Below are positions 11,076 to 21,951 of a stretch of DNA of 64,000 bases, one piece after another; the stretch's first letter is position 1; every line of letters begins with the position of its first letter. A program made the translations under genes and the position numbers. A model generated the notes under the pieces. The model worked only from the letters and a program-made list of their open reading frames with translations. It was not told where the DNA came from and made no database searches. This DNA comes from Anncaliia algerae PRA339 (lineage: Eukaryota; Microsporidia; Tubulinosematidae). Where the stretch lies: the NCBI GenBank assembly GCA_000385875.2, contig KK365133.1, forward strand, positions 148,740 through 212,739, read 5' to 3'.

Positions 11076-12086
11076 ATGAAGCATTTAACTTCAAAGAAAC
11101 ATGGTCAAACTCTCGCTCTTAAAAATGAAAATCATTCTTAGAGAAATTAAAAATATGATAGGCATTCCCAAATCAACCATCAGCGATTTTTTAATTAAAT
11201 ACCAAATAACACTATCACTGATGAGAATTATTGGCTCTGGCTGTCAAAATTTATTAAATTGTTATGATTTTAAGCTATCAAAGAAAATTCTTTGGAAAGA
11301 ATAAAAGATGTCTCTTCCTAAATTAAATGTTATTTTTAGGGAAAAATAATGACAAATCAAATTATCCGAGGAGCTCTAAAAAAATTTAAAATTTCTGCAT
11401 ACTTTCCTAAAAAAAAAACCGTGCTTTCAAATATTAATACTGAGAAAAGAAAGATTGCATGTGAAGGAAGGATTTTTAAGACAACTAACCTTGGGGATCA
11501 GGCTATATTTCCTGATAAATGTAAATTTAATATGTATAATTCAGATGGAAAAAAACAAATTTGGAGGAAGAATGAAGTTAAATATAAGTCGGACTACATT
11601 GAGAACACTGTAAAATTTGGAGGAGGAAAAATTATTGTTTGGGGATACATCTCATCTAAAGGTGCAAGTAAATTGGTGTCTATAAATGGTAACTTGAATA
11701 AGTATCAGCATCTTGATATAGTAAAAAATAATCTTAATGACTGTGCTTTAAATATGGGGTTAAAAAGATATATATTTCAGCAAGACAATAATCCAAAACA
11801 TTGTTCCAAATTATTAATGGATCATTTTTACTAAAACAATATAGAATTGCTAAATTGGCCCTCACAATCCACAGATTTAAATTCACTTGAGCATGTTTGA
11901 GCATATATGAAACAAAACTTGAGGTCTATTACATGCAAAACTGAAGATTAATTAAAATATAAACTAACTGAAATTTGGAATGCTATTTCATTAGAGATCA
12001 TTTGAAAAATTATTTTTTCAATGCCTAAAAGAATAAAGAAAGTGGTAAAAGCTAAAGGCAAGTGGATAAAATATTATCAAAAATAG
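11076..12086 (+). pseudogene. Tc1-like transposase, DD34E, inactivated
   Basis: Starts at MKHLTSKKHGQTLALKNEN (11076) and shifts frame into a helix-turn-helix (LREIKNMIGIPKSTISDFL, about 11135-11195). It then continues at 11349-11834 with the DDE_3 core. The first catalytic Asp is in FPDKCKFNMY (the usual acidic neighbour is replaced by Lys), followed by GGGKIIVWGYISSKG and the second Asp in FQQDNNPKH. After a stop at 11832 the frame continues to the Glu in DLNSLEH, 34 residues after that Asp. A TGA stands where Trp is expected next. The tail AISLEII...SMPKRIKKVVKAKG is recognisable to the stop at 12086. One frameshift and several stops make it non-functional. Confidence 0.85.
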
Positions 12087-12273
12087 AATATTATCTGTCC
12101 TGTTTTTTTGTAACCTGTTTTTTAAAAAAATATATCAATTATGCAATATAAATTTTCTAAGCGAATCATAATATAATCAAACAAAGTAAAAATATTTTTT
12201 ACCTTATTAACTATAATTACATTTTATTTTGCTCTAATTTTTACCAAGATCAGGTCTCTCTACTGTCCGGAAT

Positions 12274-12289
12274 TTTTTGGAACATGCTG
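12274..12289 (-). repeat. Right terminal inverted repeat of Tc1-like element
   Basis: Reverse complement reads CAGCATGTTCCAAAAA and continues into TTCCGGACAG. It pairs with 10805-10820. Confidence 0.75.
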
Positions 12290-12293
12290 TATG

Positions 12294-12565
12294 TTAAATT
12301 GACTAAAAGTCAATAAATCGTAAATAGAAGTTCATTTAGCAAATTCTTGATGAAATTATTGAAGTTTTGTTTTGACAACCTTTTTTGTGCATCTAAAAAT
12401 TACTCTTTTTAACCCATTTTGTGAATAAATATTTGCTTTTGATTGGTTGCTACATTTGGGACATACATTTATTTCTTTTATAATGTTTTTGTTCAATAAA
12501 AATTTCAATGATGACTCAATTGTTGAGAATCTTGTAAATTTTTGTAAAATTAAATTACTTTTCAT
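12294..12565 (-). pseudogene. Merlin transposase relic B, N-terminal part
   Basis: Contains the N-terminal zinc ribbon (CPKC ... FRC, about 12380-12465) of an ISXO2-type transposase. A stop at 12356 is followed by the linker helix TSIYDLLTFSQFN that runs up to the Tc1 insertion point. The reading frame then resumes beyond the insertion at 10804. Confidence 0.8.
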
Positions 12566-12771
12566 AGGGGAAGTTTTTTGTTGCTGTCCTGCCCATAACT
12601 GGGACAGCGACCATAGATTAGAGAATAGTTGTAAAGTGATAGCTTATTAAAAGTCTATCTTGGTTTATACGCCGATAAGGGCGAACTGTTATGCCTTTGG
12701 TTGATTTTCAATTCCTCCGCGGGCATGTTTTTCATGGGTCGTCATTAAAATTAGTTTATATACTAATTTTA
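12566..12771. other. GC-richer structured patch, possible ncRNA or element end
   Basis: Sharply higher GC than the surroundings. It holds a hairpin with perfect 7-bp arms GCTGTCC (12583-12589) / GGACAGC (12602-12608), and CATG/CATG arms near 12722-12736. It ends with a perfect 10-bp inverted repeat TAAAATTAGT (12746-12755) / ACTAATTTTA (12762-12771). No tRNA, 5S or known snRNA motif was recognised. Part may be the outer terminus of Merlin relic B, whose coding part starts at 12565. Confidence 0.35.
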
Positions 12772-13584
12772 TTTCCAGAAAATTTTTTATTATGTTAATT
12801 TGCATAATTAATTATTATTACTAAACCAATTACATAACAGTTTCTTTTCTTAATTTAAAGAAAGGTCTACGAATACTTACATATCTGGTTTATCTCGAGA
12901 TCGATTCCCACAATATTTCTTTGATATAAAAAAAATTTCATTAAAACATGGTGTTTATATTAAAAAGAAACAATTTTAACTTTGAAAAAATATTTTATAA
13001 AATTTTACAATGCAAGAAAATGCAAAAAGAGGGTTTTTTATAAATCAGATTGTACGTATTTTTATTATGTGATATTTAATGCTTTATTCTATTTTTCAAT
13101 AATCAGATTATTTATAGTATATTTGAGCTTGATAGATAGAATAATAATTTTATATTTACAAAAGTGTATATTTCTTTGTGTTTAATAAGTTAAAAAAATA
13201 TTCTTCATTTATTATAAAAACCATGATTTATAAAATTTAATTAGGTTAGATTGAGAGTTAAAAGCAGATAGACATAAAATAACAATCAATCCAAACAAAA
13301 CTAAAAATACTCATTTTAAATAAATTAAATTATACCTCTCTTTATCAGTTAACATCAATAGAATATATTTAATTCTTTTATCTTATTCGTCCTATTTCAT
13401 AAGATTATTTTAGTTATTTTATTTTATAATTTAAATTAATAATCATTATTTTATGTTTAATAAAAGTAGGGAGACCCCTTAATTAAGAATCCCCAATTTT
13501 TCATATATTTTTGTTCTATTAGCAAATAATCATTGGCTTTTGATGGAGGAAAATAAAATGAAAAAATTAGGCTATATAGAATCC
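12772..13584. other. Gene-free AT-rich stretch
   Basis: The open frame at 12982-13185 is Phe/Ile/Tyr-rich with no motif and looks like chance. Nothing else seen. Confidence 0.5.
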
Positions 13585-14068
13585 GTCCATCATGAAATAT
13601 TAACACAGAAAAGTAGAGTACTGAGAGTTGAATCATAAAATGCCCTTAAACTTACTCCATAAAACTAAAGAAGAAATTTTAAGCCTACTTAATGAAAACA
13701 TTATAATAGAATCTCTTTCTGATTTTGCAAGTCAGGCATTTATGACATCTAAAAAATAACAAAGTTAGATTAGTCGTTGATTATCGGAAGTTGAATGAAA
13801 TTACGGAGAAAATGGGATATCTATTTCCCTCAATAAACGAGCAGTTTTATCAATTAAGAAGTAAAAAAATATTTAGTGTAATTGACCTAAATTCTGGATA
13901 TTACCAAATTAAAATCAAAGACAAGCATATAACTATAACATCATTTGTGCTACAATTTGGTCAATATGGATTCTTTAGGATGTTTTTCGGATTGACCGGT
14001 GCCCCTAAAACATTTACGCTAGCTATAAATAAATTATTTAGTGAAATTGAAAATGTAAATTTATTTTG
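13585..14068 (+). pseudogene. Ty3/gypsy reverse transcriptase fragment
   Basis: Read through two frameshifts, this gives the N-terminal half of a Ty3/gypsy (Metaviridae-type) RT. In order: VHHEILT (13585-13605), KEEILSLLNENIIIES, VRLVVDYRKLNEIT, IFSVIDLNSGYYQI (contains the first catalytic Asp), and FFRMFFGLTGAPKTF (fingers/palm). The YxDD motif that should follow ~30 residues later is absent and the frame ends at 14068. No LTR, RNase H or integrase was found with confidence nearby. A truncated, dead LTR retrotransposon. Confidence 0.85.
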
Positions 14069-17055
14069 AACGCTACAATAACTAAACAACATAAGAAAAG
14101 ATTCTTTAAAACTAACTAAAATTTTGTTAATAAATTTGGTAGGAGGGAATTCTGACAGCTTTCTTTAGTTTCTACTCTTACTAAAAAGTATTTAGCAGAA
14201 ATTATAAGTTCATATTGCTTATAAATAAAAAATATTTTCTAAAAATATATAAAATAATATGTATAAAATCAAACATATAGAAATGAAATTTTTTAATCTT
14301 TTAATAAATTTTTATAGAAAAAATATATTAACCTTCCTCAATAGAAATCCTTTTCAAAATTCGAATTTTTTGCAGGTGTAATAGTAAATTATTTGTATAA
14401 GCAGTCTTCTTGATTAATTTACTTCATCTCAATAGATGTTTTTAAACATGATTTAATCATTAAAGCTTCTAATACTACCTTATATTGCTTCATAATTGAC
14501 GTAACTCCAAATATAATCAAAAAATGTATAAATATTTTATAATTAAAGTTCATGTTTAAAAAGCATTTATAATCAAAACACATTTTCAATTAAAAAATTT
14601 TTTAAGTACCTTTTAAGTTAAACCATTGCTATCGCAAATGGTTTAAAATATATTTTTACAAAAACCTTTGAGATAAGACCTATATTAGAATATTACGATA
14701 TGCATTTTGATTCTATTTGGTGAAATATAAATTACCCATCTATATTCTCATCAATTGCAGATTTAAAAATCTACGATTAATTTAATAATGAACAAGAAAT
14801 ACATGATATCATAAATAATAATTCAGATTACTATTTGCCTTATTGAAATCTCTTTTATGGCTTAAAATGAGAATGTTATTTCAAGATAATAAAAATTTCT
14901 AAATAAATTCTTTGTCAGAGAAAATAAGCAATTTTTTAAAATTATACAATTAAAGATAAAAAAAAGTTATTAAAAAAAGAGGGATGAAATTTAAACGAAA
15001 GATCATATAAAATTCAATGACAATATTGTTGCTTATCTTTCCCCCAAATTTCCCCATTAATTTATAGAAGAGATTTCTTTATAAAATCTATAAAATAATG
15101 CCAAAATTTATTTTCACAAATATTAACGTCTATTAACAGACTACAAAGCTTCATTCTGTCAAAACAATCTAAATAAAGAAAACATTTTTTCAAAGAGATT
15201 TTAATACGTAAATCAAGATATTGCTAGTTGTTAACAATATACTATTTTAGCTATTTCTCCTTCAAAACCACAGATTTCTTTAGATAAAAACTAAATAAAT
15301 TCCAAAACTGTGTCAATAGCCGGTAACTACCATTTTTTTATAAATAAAGTAAACCTATTAAAAAAGTTGTCTATCTGTATTATATCGAAATTAATGGTGT
15401 ATTTAAGAAATGTGCAACAGAAAATAACGAGGCGCAAAATTTTTTGGAATACTGGTTTAAAAAAATATTTTTAATGGATAGTTTAAGCCTAAATGCAAAG
15501 CACTGACAATTTATATACAAAGTGGAGTAAAAACTTCACGTGCGATGGGAATAGAATACCATGATAATAAATACCAAAAGGATAAAAACGAATGACGCTA
15601 TTTCTTTGGGTTCAAAGTGTTTAATAATCTTAAAAAACAATAAAATACCCAATATAGCTGGAATTTAAAATTTATGAATTTACGTACTGAAAAAAATTCA
15701 AAAGAAACCTCTTACAATATTCTTACAATGCTTTAAATTAAAGGCAAATAAGAATTGTAAATTGTTTGTATCTATTTTCTCTTATCAAAAAATTTCTAAT
15801 ATCAATGATAAAGTTGTTTAAATATACTCCCAAAAATATTAAAAAATTTTTACAAAGCTTAATTCAAAGGTTTTCACATAGAGAAAGTACCAGTCTCATT
15901 TATTATATGGTCAATATCTTTTATAAATGCCGTTTTATTGTAAATAAAACGTAAAGGGATTTAAAAAAATAAATGTCTATATCTTATACCCAGATAATTA
16001 TAAGTTTTAATAAATTTTTTATTTATATTATTATATTTTTTACTCTTTCTTCTCACCTTGCATTTCTCTTTTATCTTTTATGCATCTGTTTTCCTAGATA
16101 TTTATTATTGTATGCCTCTTTGGGATCAATTAGACTTTTAGTTCCATGATATAATAATATGGCTATCTTTTATAATGCTTTTCTTCAGAATGCAAAGAGA
16201 GATACAAACATATGCAATTTGTTTTATTAGTTTATCACAAAAATAATTTTTCATTAATTTTATTATTTAGAGAAGGTTTCCCAAGGAACAACAATCAACC
16301 ATACAACTAAGGAAAGTATAAAAAAATCATTAATTGATAATTATTACCACTACAGGCAAGTCAACCACATAGGTACAAAATAGTTATTAAATAATAAATA
16401 TAATGAGTTTAATCCATTGAAATGCTATTTAAAAGCCAATATTAAAATCTTAAGATTCAAGAGCAATTATATTTTGTTCTATCTTAATTAGTTAGATAGT
16501 TTTAAATAATTCAAATGTTTCTAATATTTTTTTAATCATTTAGCAAACAATATTTAAAATTCATGAATAAAAATTAAGACAATATAATATCCTTTAAAAG
16601 GTAATATTTAACTTGTAAAGAAATAAATTTTATCTCCATATATTTAGTTATCATATTTTAAGATAAGCTCAAATTCAATTCAATGAATTTTATTGGATCA
16701 TGTTCTTCTGAATATATCTAACAGATATTCGTTTATTTTCTAAAGAGGACAAGTTAAATAATCTTCCTTTTAATATTTGTATTTGTTCATTTATAAATAA
16801 AATATTTGCTAATCAAAATTTTATATATTTTCATAAGATATCAGTGAAATATTGATAACTTATTTAAATATAAAAAATATTTATAAATTAAATGTATAAT
16901 AACACAATGTTTTATATTTAATTTTATTGATGTTTGATAATGTAAAAGATTTAAATAATTTTTAAATTCTAATATTCATTTAATTTATTTAAATATTCTT
17001 TTAATTTATTTAAATATTTAATTTATTATTTAAATATTTATTTTATTACTTTAAT
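14069..17055. other. 3-kb gene-free stretch
   Basis: AT-rich, no supportable gene or RNA. It may contain further decayed Ty3/gypsy sequence (suggestive but unconvincing peptide fragments near 14640-14830 and 15480-15760). Near 16970-17055 there is a simple TTTAATTTATTTAAATAT-type low-complexity run. Confidence 0.5.
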
Positions 17056-17658
17056 TTATTTAAGCAAATCATGTAAGAACATTTTTGTTTGGTTTAAATC
17101 GATTCCTAAATTTTCTATTTTACCATTGTAATGTACTAAGTTATATATAACATTATCAGAAATCTGTTTAGTAATCCTAAAGTATGATTGATGATCAAAA
17201 TCTTTATTATGAGAAAGTATTTTAAATAACTTTTGTAATAATAAAACTATATCTTTTGAATTGGTATGTTCTTGGGTTTTATGAAGTGCATGCAGTTTTT
17301 TTACAATATTCTTAATTTCATATTCCTGATTTACTTTATTGTTATTATCCACACGAAATTTAATTAAACATGTTTTAGGAGAAACTTTATAAACAAAAAT
17401 ATCCTCTTTAAATGCAGAAAAGCTATCCTCTGGGTAAAAATCAATAATCCTTTGATTCTTTGAATCAATGATATATTTTTCTATCTCTAATTTGTTTTCC
17501 TTTAGCAATTTCTCCTCATCATTAGTAAGTGTAAGATATTTGTAGTAAAGTGGATATTTTTTTTCTACCATTCTTTTGTAATGTAGCGCTATGCTTAGCA
17601 AAACTACAGTGATTGTATTTAAATACCAAATTAATTTACATTTTATTTTAGAAGACAT
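17056..17658 (-). CDS. Single-pass membrane protein of unknown function
   Basis: 200 residues, family not recognised. One N-terminal hydrophobic segment (about residues 10-26, LIWYLNTITVVLLSIAL) is followed by a charged, mostly helical region. The pattern suggests a signal anchor with the rest exposed on one side. It starts at an ATG. It is the last of three minus-strand genes; the 88-residue gene ends only 21 bp upstream of its start, an unusually tight spacing for this window, so co-expression is possible. The clean long frame and biased codon use support a real gene. Confidence 0.7.
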   Translation of the reverse strand: MSSKIKCKLIWYLNTITVVLLSIALHYKRMVEKKYPLYYKYLTLTNDEEKLLKENKLEIEKYIIDSKNQRIIDFYPEDSFSAFKEDIFVYKVSPKTCLIKFRVDNNNKVNQEYEIKNIVKKLHALHKTQEHTNSKDIVLLLQKLFKILSHNKDFDHQSYFRITKQISDNVIYNLVHYNGKIENLGIDLNQTKMFLHDLLK

Positions 17659-17679
17659 GGGTAAAATTAATTAATAAAT

Positions 17680-17946
17680 TTATTTATTTAACATTAAAGG
17701 AGATTCTTTATCCTCCTCTCTATCTCTATTATATACATAAAGAATAGGAAGTACTGTTACTGAGAATATAGTAATTGAAGCAAAAGCAATTGATTTTATT
17801 TTTTCAATTGTTTCTTTTGCTTTAGGTGGTACTTTATTTATGATATGTTTATCTACAGCATAAGTTAATACCACTGGTACTTTTCTTAATAATCCTAATG
17901 ACTTTATTTCTTGCTTTTTTTCTTCAATTTCTTTATCACTGAACAT
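17680..17946 (-). CDS. Small membrane protein of unknown function
   Basis: 88 residues. Residues 1-50 are charged and helical; one hydrophobic segment (about residues 53-70, ASITIFSVTVLPILYVY) is followed by a short charged tail. The layout resembles a tail-anchored or single-pass ER/mitochondrial protein. No family was recognised. It sits between the TSC10-like gene (83 bp upstream) and the 200-residue membrane protein (21 bp downstream), all on the minus strand. Confidence 0.6.
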   Translation of the reverse strand: MFSDKEIEEKKQEIKSLGLLRKVPVVLTYAVDKHIINKVPPKAKETIEKIKSIAFASITIFSVTVLPILYVYNRDREEDKESPLMLNK

Positions 17947-18028
17947 TTGATTGTAAAATATTTTTTTTATTTTTTTATTATTTAATTAAATATTTTATTA
18001 TTTATATTTTATAATTGAATGATTTAAT

Positions 18029-18898
18029 TCATTGAAAATAAATTTTATTATTTTTTAATTCTCTAAAGAAATATTTACAATATAAATTAAATATTAAATT
18101 ATAAATGACAGCCACAGGAAGAAAAACATAATCCTTTACACATTCACATTCCTTATTTATCATCGCTAAATAAGTAAATATATCCGAAGCAATTATATTT
18201 CTATAACCCATACTTCTTATCAAATCAAATGCTCTTTGTTCAGGGGAACAATATTTATTAAATGATGTACTCTCAAATGACTTTGTTAACTGTGGTTTAA
18301 TCCTGTTTTCTATTTCAAATGCTTCAGTATAAATTGTAGATGTTAAATATATTTTGATTTGTACTTTTTTTGTTTCTAATTTTGCTGCATTAAAAAAATT
18401 TAACAACCCTGCCTTAGTAGCAGAATAGACTGAGTATCCAGGGATTGAGTATAAGGCTAAGGAAGAAGCAATTACTGTGTAGGTGAATGGTTTTGTGTTG
18501 TATTTATAAAATAATTTTAATGCATTAACTGGGGAATACAAATTTTGCAGAAGCATTTTTTTAATCTCCTCATCAGAAGTATCTGTAAAATATTTAGGAG
18601 TAGATTGACCAACACAACAAAAAATATAATCATATTCACATGAATCATTGATAAATTCTTCTGTTATATCATAATTTTTAATTGTAAATTCATTTTCTAA
18701 TTTCTTTAGTTTTTCTTTATTTCTACCTACAACTGTAACTGATCCACCCAATGATTTAATTAATTTACACAATTCCAGACCTAACCCTGATGAACCACCC
18801 AGTACAATTACTTTTTTATTTTTAAAATCAATTATTTTCCTTGTAATTTCTATAAAGAATAAAATATAAAAAATATGTTGTAAAAGAATAAGAAACAT
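18029..18898 (-). CDS. TSC10: Short-chain dehydrogenase, probable 3-ketosphinganine reductase
   Basis: 289 residues, classical SDR fold. An N-terminal hydrophobic anchor (residues 1-20) precedes the nucleotide-binding motif GGSSGLG at residues 34-40. A VGRN loop (residues 57-60) is compatible with NADPH. The active-site Ser lies in VIASS (about residue 145-146), and the catalytic YSATK places Tyr158 and Lys162. Asn119 is in the usual helix-4 position. A second hydrophobic segment near the C-terminus (about residues 258-275) suggests ER membrane association. This layout fits TSC10/KDSR, which reduces 3-ketodihydrosphingosine to dihydrosphingosine in sphingolipid synthesis. SDRs are diverse, so the substrate is an inference. 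Length fits the family. Confidence 0.7.
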   Translation of the reverse strand: MFLILLQHIFYILFFIEITRKIIDFKNKKVIVLGGSSGLGLELCKLIKSLGGSVTVVGRNKEKLKKLENEFTIKNYDITEEFINDSCEYDYIFCCVGQSTPKYFTDTSDEEIKKMLLQNLYSPVNALKLFYKYNTKPFTYTVIASSLALYSIPGYSVYSATKAGLLNFFNAAKLETKKVQIKIYLTSTIYTEAFEIENRIKPQLTKSFESTSFNKYCSPEQRAFDLIRSMGYRNIIASDIFTYLAMINKECECVKDYVFLPVAVIYNLIFNLYCKYFFRELKNNKIYFQ

Positions 18899-20129
18899 AA
18901 ACTAAATAAAGGAAGATTTATTTTATGTTTTAAATTTATCAAATAAAAAATTTAAATATTATTAATTTATTTTAAATATTTAAAATTCTATTAAAAAAAT
19001 ATATAAAAGTATAAATTTATACAAAAAAGTTGATTAAAGGCTATGAAATTTTTACAAATCAGATTAAAAACGGCTCTTCTTTTTAACACTTAAAAAATAA
19101 AAGTACTAACATATTAATTAATTTTTGCTATTTTTACAATATCAATTAAAAAGTACTTTTCTCAAGATCCTGAATGCTAATATATCCCTTCTTATGACCC
19201 ATTAAAATTTTCTCCTTCTTTGTTTATGTTTCCTAGAATGCTATGTTTACAATAATTATAGTGCATGTAATAACCTATCATCATCCTTGAAAGCTGGCAT
19301 ATTTTTAACTCCCAAATACAAGAATTCGTAAGATATGTCATCATATTAAAAAATATCACCTTTTTTAAAATGTTTTTTATAGTACTTGTTAAAACTCGCA
19401 TATAAGTTGTATAGTATCATTATATTCAACAAAATATTTATTATTAAAACCTTCCATTAGCGTAAGGGTGTTATTAAATTATTCTTTAAATAGTTACCTT
19501 ATCCTAAATTGTTATCCCAGTTAAACATGATGCTACAAATAAGGCATTCACACAATAGTAAGTTTTAAAATTACAAAAAATAAAATAATTTTAATCATAC
19601 TTGAAAAAATTCTACGAAATGATAAAAAATCAGACGGGTTTGATTTTTTTGTGAAACTTAGTTGGTTTTTAAAAAAGATCTATGATACAATGTAATTTTT
19701 AGATGTATCTTGGAATCCCTCCCTTCCCCCACCTTCAAAAAAAAAATTTCATCGAGGGACTGAAGTAACAATAATTCAGAAGATTTATTTGTCTCTTGTT
19801 CTATAAAATTTATATGTTTGATCCAATTTATTAGTAGTTTTTTTATATTTTTCAATTTTTTTATAATTAATTTAATATTATTTAATTTGAATTTATTTTT
19901 TTGAAATGTGGGAGGGAATAATTAAAAAGGTTACAAATTAAATGATATCTAGGGTAAAGGATATGAGAATTTAGCAAATATTGTTTTTAATGAAGCGCAC
20001 ATAATGGTAAAGGTTTAAAAAATTAAAAGAATAAATTATCAATTCTAATTATCTAATAAAAAACCAACTATTAATTTATACAAATTTTGTTTTTCTTCTT
20101 TCGTTCATTTTCTTGCCATTCTGTATTCC
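18899..20129. other. Gene-free stretch
   Basis: No supportable gene. Short minus-strand frames at 19192-19401 and 19658-19855 have no recognisable motif. A C/T-rich run lies near 19715-19740. Confidence 0.5.
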
Positions 20130-20520
20130 ATTTCAGTCTCATTTATTAGGCATCAATATTGGTTTAAAATCACCCCTTTCATATTTCATGTTTGAGCAAT
20201 GACCAAAATCTTCAATGCTTTGGTATGATCACATTATAAGTTTATAAATCCGATAGTATCATTAACTATTCTATGGACTCCACTTATTATCGCCACAAAT
20301 TAAGAATATAATCTAAGTTCGTCGATCAAAACAGTTGTACTTTCATTACATATTTCTTTAATAATTCAATGGTAGTGATATAATTTATAACTTTTTCAAT
20401 TTTGAAATGTATCTCTGGTATCCTCGCGCTCATTAGACCCTCTTGGTACCTTTGGATCAGCGAGGAGGAAGAGGAGTCGTTTAAGTAAAAGTTATTTCTA
20501 AAAAACATATATTTATAAAA
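20130..20520 (-). pseudogene. Merlin transposase relic C
   Basis: Minus-strand translation gives the C-terminal half of an ISXO2-type transposase. IIKEICNESTTVLIDELRLY (about 20309-20368) contains the second catalytic Asp. It is followed after a stop by HRIVNDTIGFIN (about 20240-20280) and a degraded DHTKAL where the HT..IE motif is expected. Several stops interrupt it. Possible N-terminal remains (NDETKAS near 20668) extend toward 20720 but are weak. Confidence 0.7.
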
Positions 20521-21951
20521 AAATAATAGTTAATTATAATTTTTCTTAAATGCATTTCAAACCAGCCAATCATAATCTGGGATTTAATTTTTCCTCTTTC
20601 TAACTTCTTTAGGAGACAACATCTGGTTAGCTGGCAAACAAGGCCTATTATGAAGCTTTTGTTTCATCATTAAAGACAAAGTGCGACGAAGAAGAAGTGT
20701 GTGGTTGGTTCCTATAGTATCTTTTCAGAATGATTTCAATAAATCTCATTAACTAGGGTAAACCTTAGGCACCATCAGATGTGAGTATTGAACATTTTCC
20801 AAACCTAACATGCATTGGCGGCTTCATTTACTTTACTATTCTATTTATGACGTATAATTTAATATTCTTTATCAAAAAAATTCGATTATTTGCATATTCT
20901 TCTAGATGTTTATTGGTCTTTTGATAAGTCCCTTTGATATACTTAGATTTCTCAGAGCGTCGTTTTCATAAACATCCCCATTCCATTTTAGATCTGGGCG
21001 TTTTTAGTTTTATATCAGAAATTATTGATTTATAAATTTAAATTCCCTGGTTATGTAATAGTCGACTTTTCATTAAGATTTTGTTGTGAGATATTTAGAA
21101 CAAAAAATCTTTGCAATTATCGAAACTAATTATATCTTTTATTTTTCTAGGTTCTATAAGATATTATGTTGCCTTTTTAAGGAATAAATATTCTCTGAAC
21201 TCTCTGTTCTTGGCTTTCGAAAAATATCAAAATAAGATATGGGCTCTAATTTTAATAAAAATAGTAATAGAATTTAAGACTTTGGTATTAATTTTTAAAA
21301 AATTGTCAAATATAAAAAGAAATCTATTTATCTCTGTTTGAATTTTCTAATTAGATATTTTACGCTAAGTAGCTAAGTATCTTTTTCATTTGAAATTCGA
21401 AACCGTGTAAAATTTGCCTATTAGGGCTATGTGACTCTGACAAGTTTATTTTTTACCTAGAGTCTAAAAAACGTGATGCCAAATTAATATAAAGATGAAA
21501 TCATATTAAGCATTGTCCTATCCTCGTGATTGTGACTCGGGCTTCAAGTATCTTTGAACTACTAAGGATACTTAATTTTTAATAAAGTTTATAATTAAAA
21601 TGTAAAGTATTTGTAAGGATCAAAAAAAATTTTTACTACTTAATATAAATTTATTCAGCCAATCAGCTTCTATTTATTAATGCTCTTCTAATTCATGGAA
21701 GAAACACATTCTGCCTAAATCCTTTTTCAGGGCATCACCACTAGTATATTCAAATAAATATGAGATTGACATAAAGGAATACATTAATTGAAATAAAAAT
21801 ATCTTTGTGAGAATTATTTTTAAAATAATATTATATTTTCTAAACTTTTAAGCATTAAATATTTCTGGAGTCATTTCATAAAATTTATTTATTATTAATT
21901 AATTTAATAATTAAATTAACAAAAAATTATCTAAATTATAGCATTTAACTT
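20521..21951. other. Mostly gene-free; left part may hold the decayed N-terminus of Merlin relic C
   Basis: 20580-20820 is less AT-rich and on the minus strand gives FVFNDETKAS, reminiscent of the first-Asp motif. The rest shows no gene. A short inverted repeat (AAGTATC ... GATACTT) lies near 21547-21574. Confidence 0.4.

Larger units (their letters stand above)
10805..12289 (+). mobile_element. Tc1/mariner-type element inserted in a Merlin transposase
   Basis: A 1,485-bp element with matching ends: left CAGTATGTTCCAAAAA and, reverse-complemented, right CAGCATGTTCCAAAAA. The flanks are TATG on both sides (10801-10804 and 12290-12293), which fits a TA target duplication within a TATG context or a 4-bp repeat. 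Inside is a degenerate DD34E transposase. Removing the element brings together the N- and C-terminal parts of Merlin relic B, which proves the nesting order. Confidence 0.85.

Noticed and set aside
19658-19855. 65-codon minus-strand frame
   Set aside because: No motif, located in an A/T and C/T run; cannot be supported.
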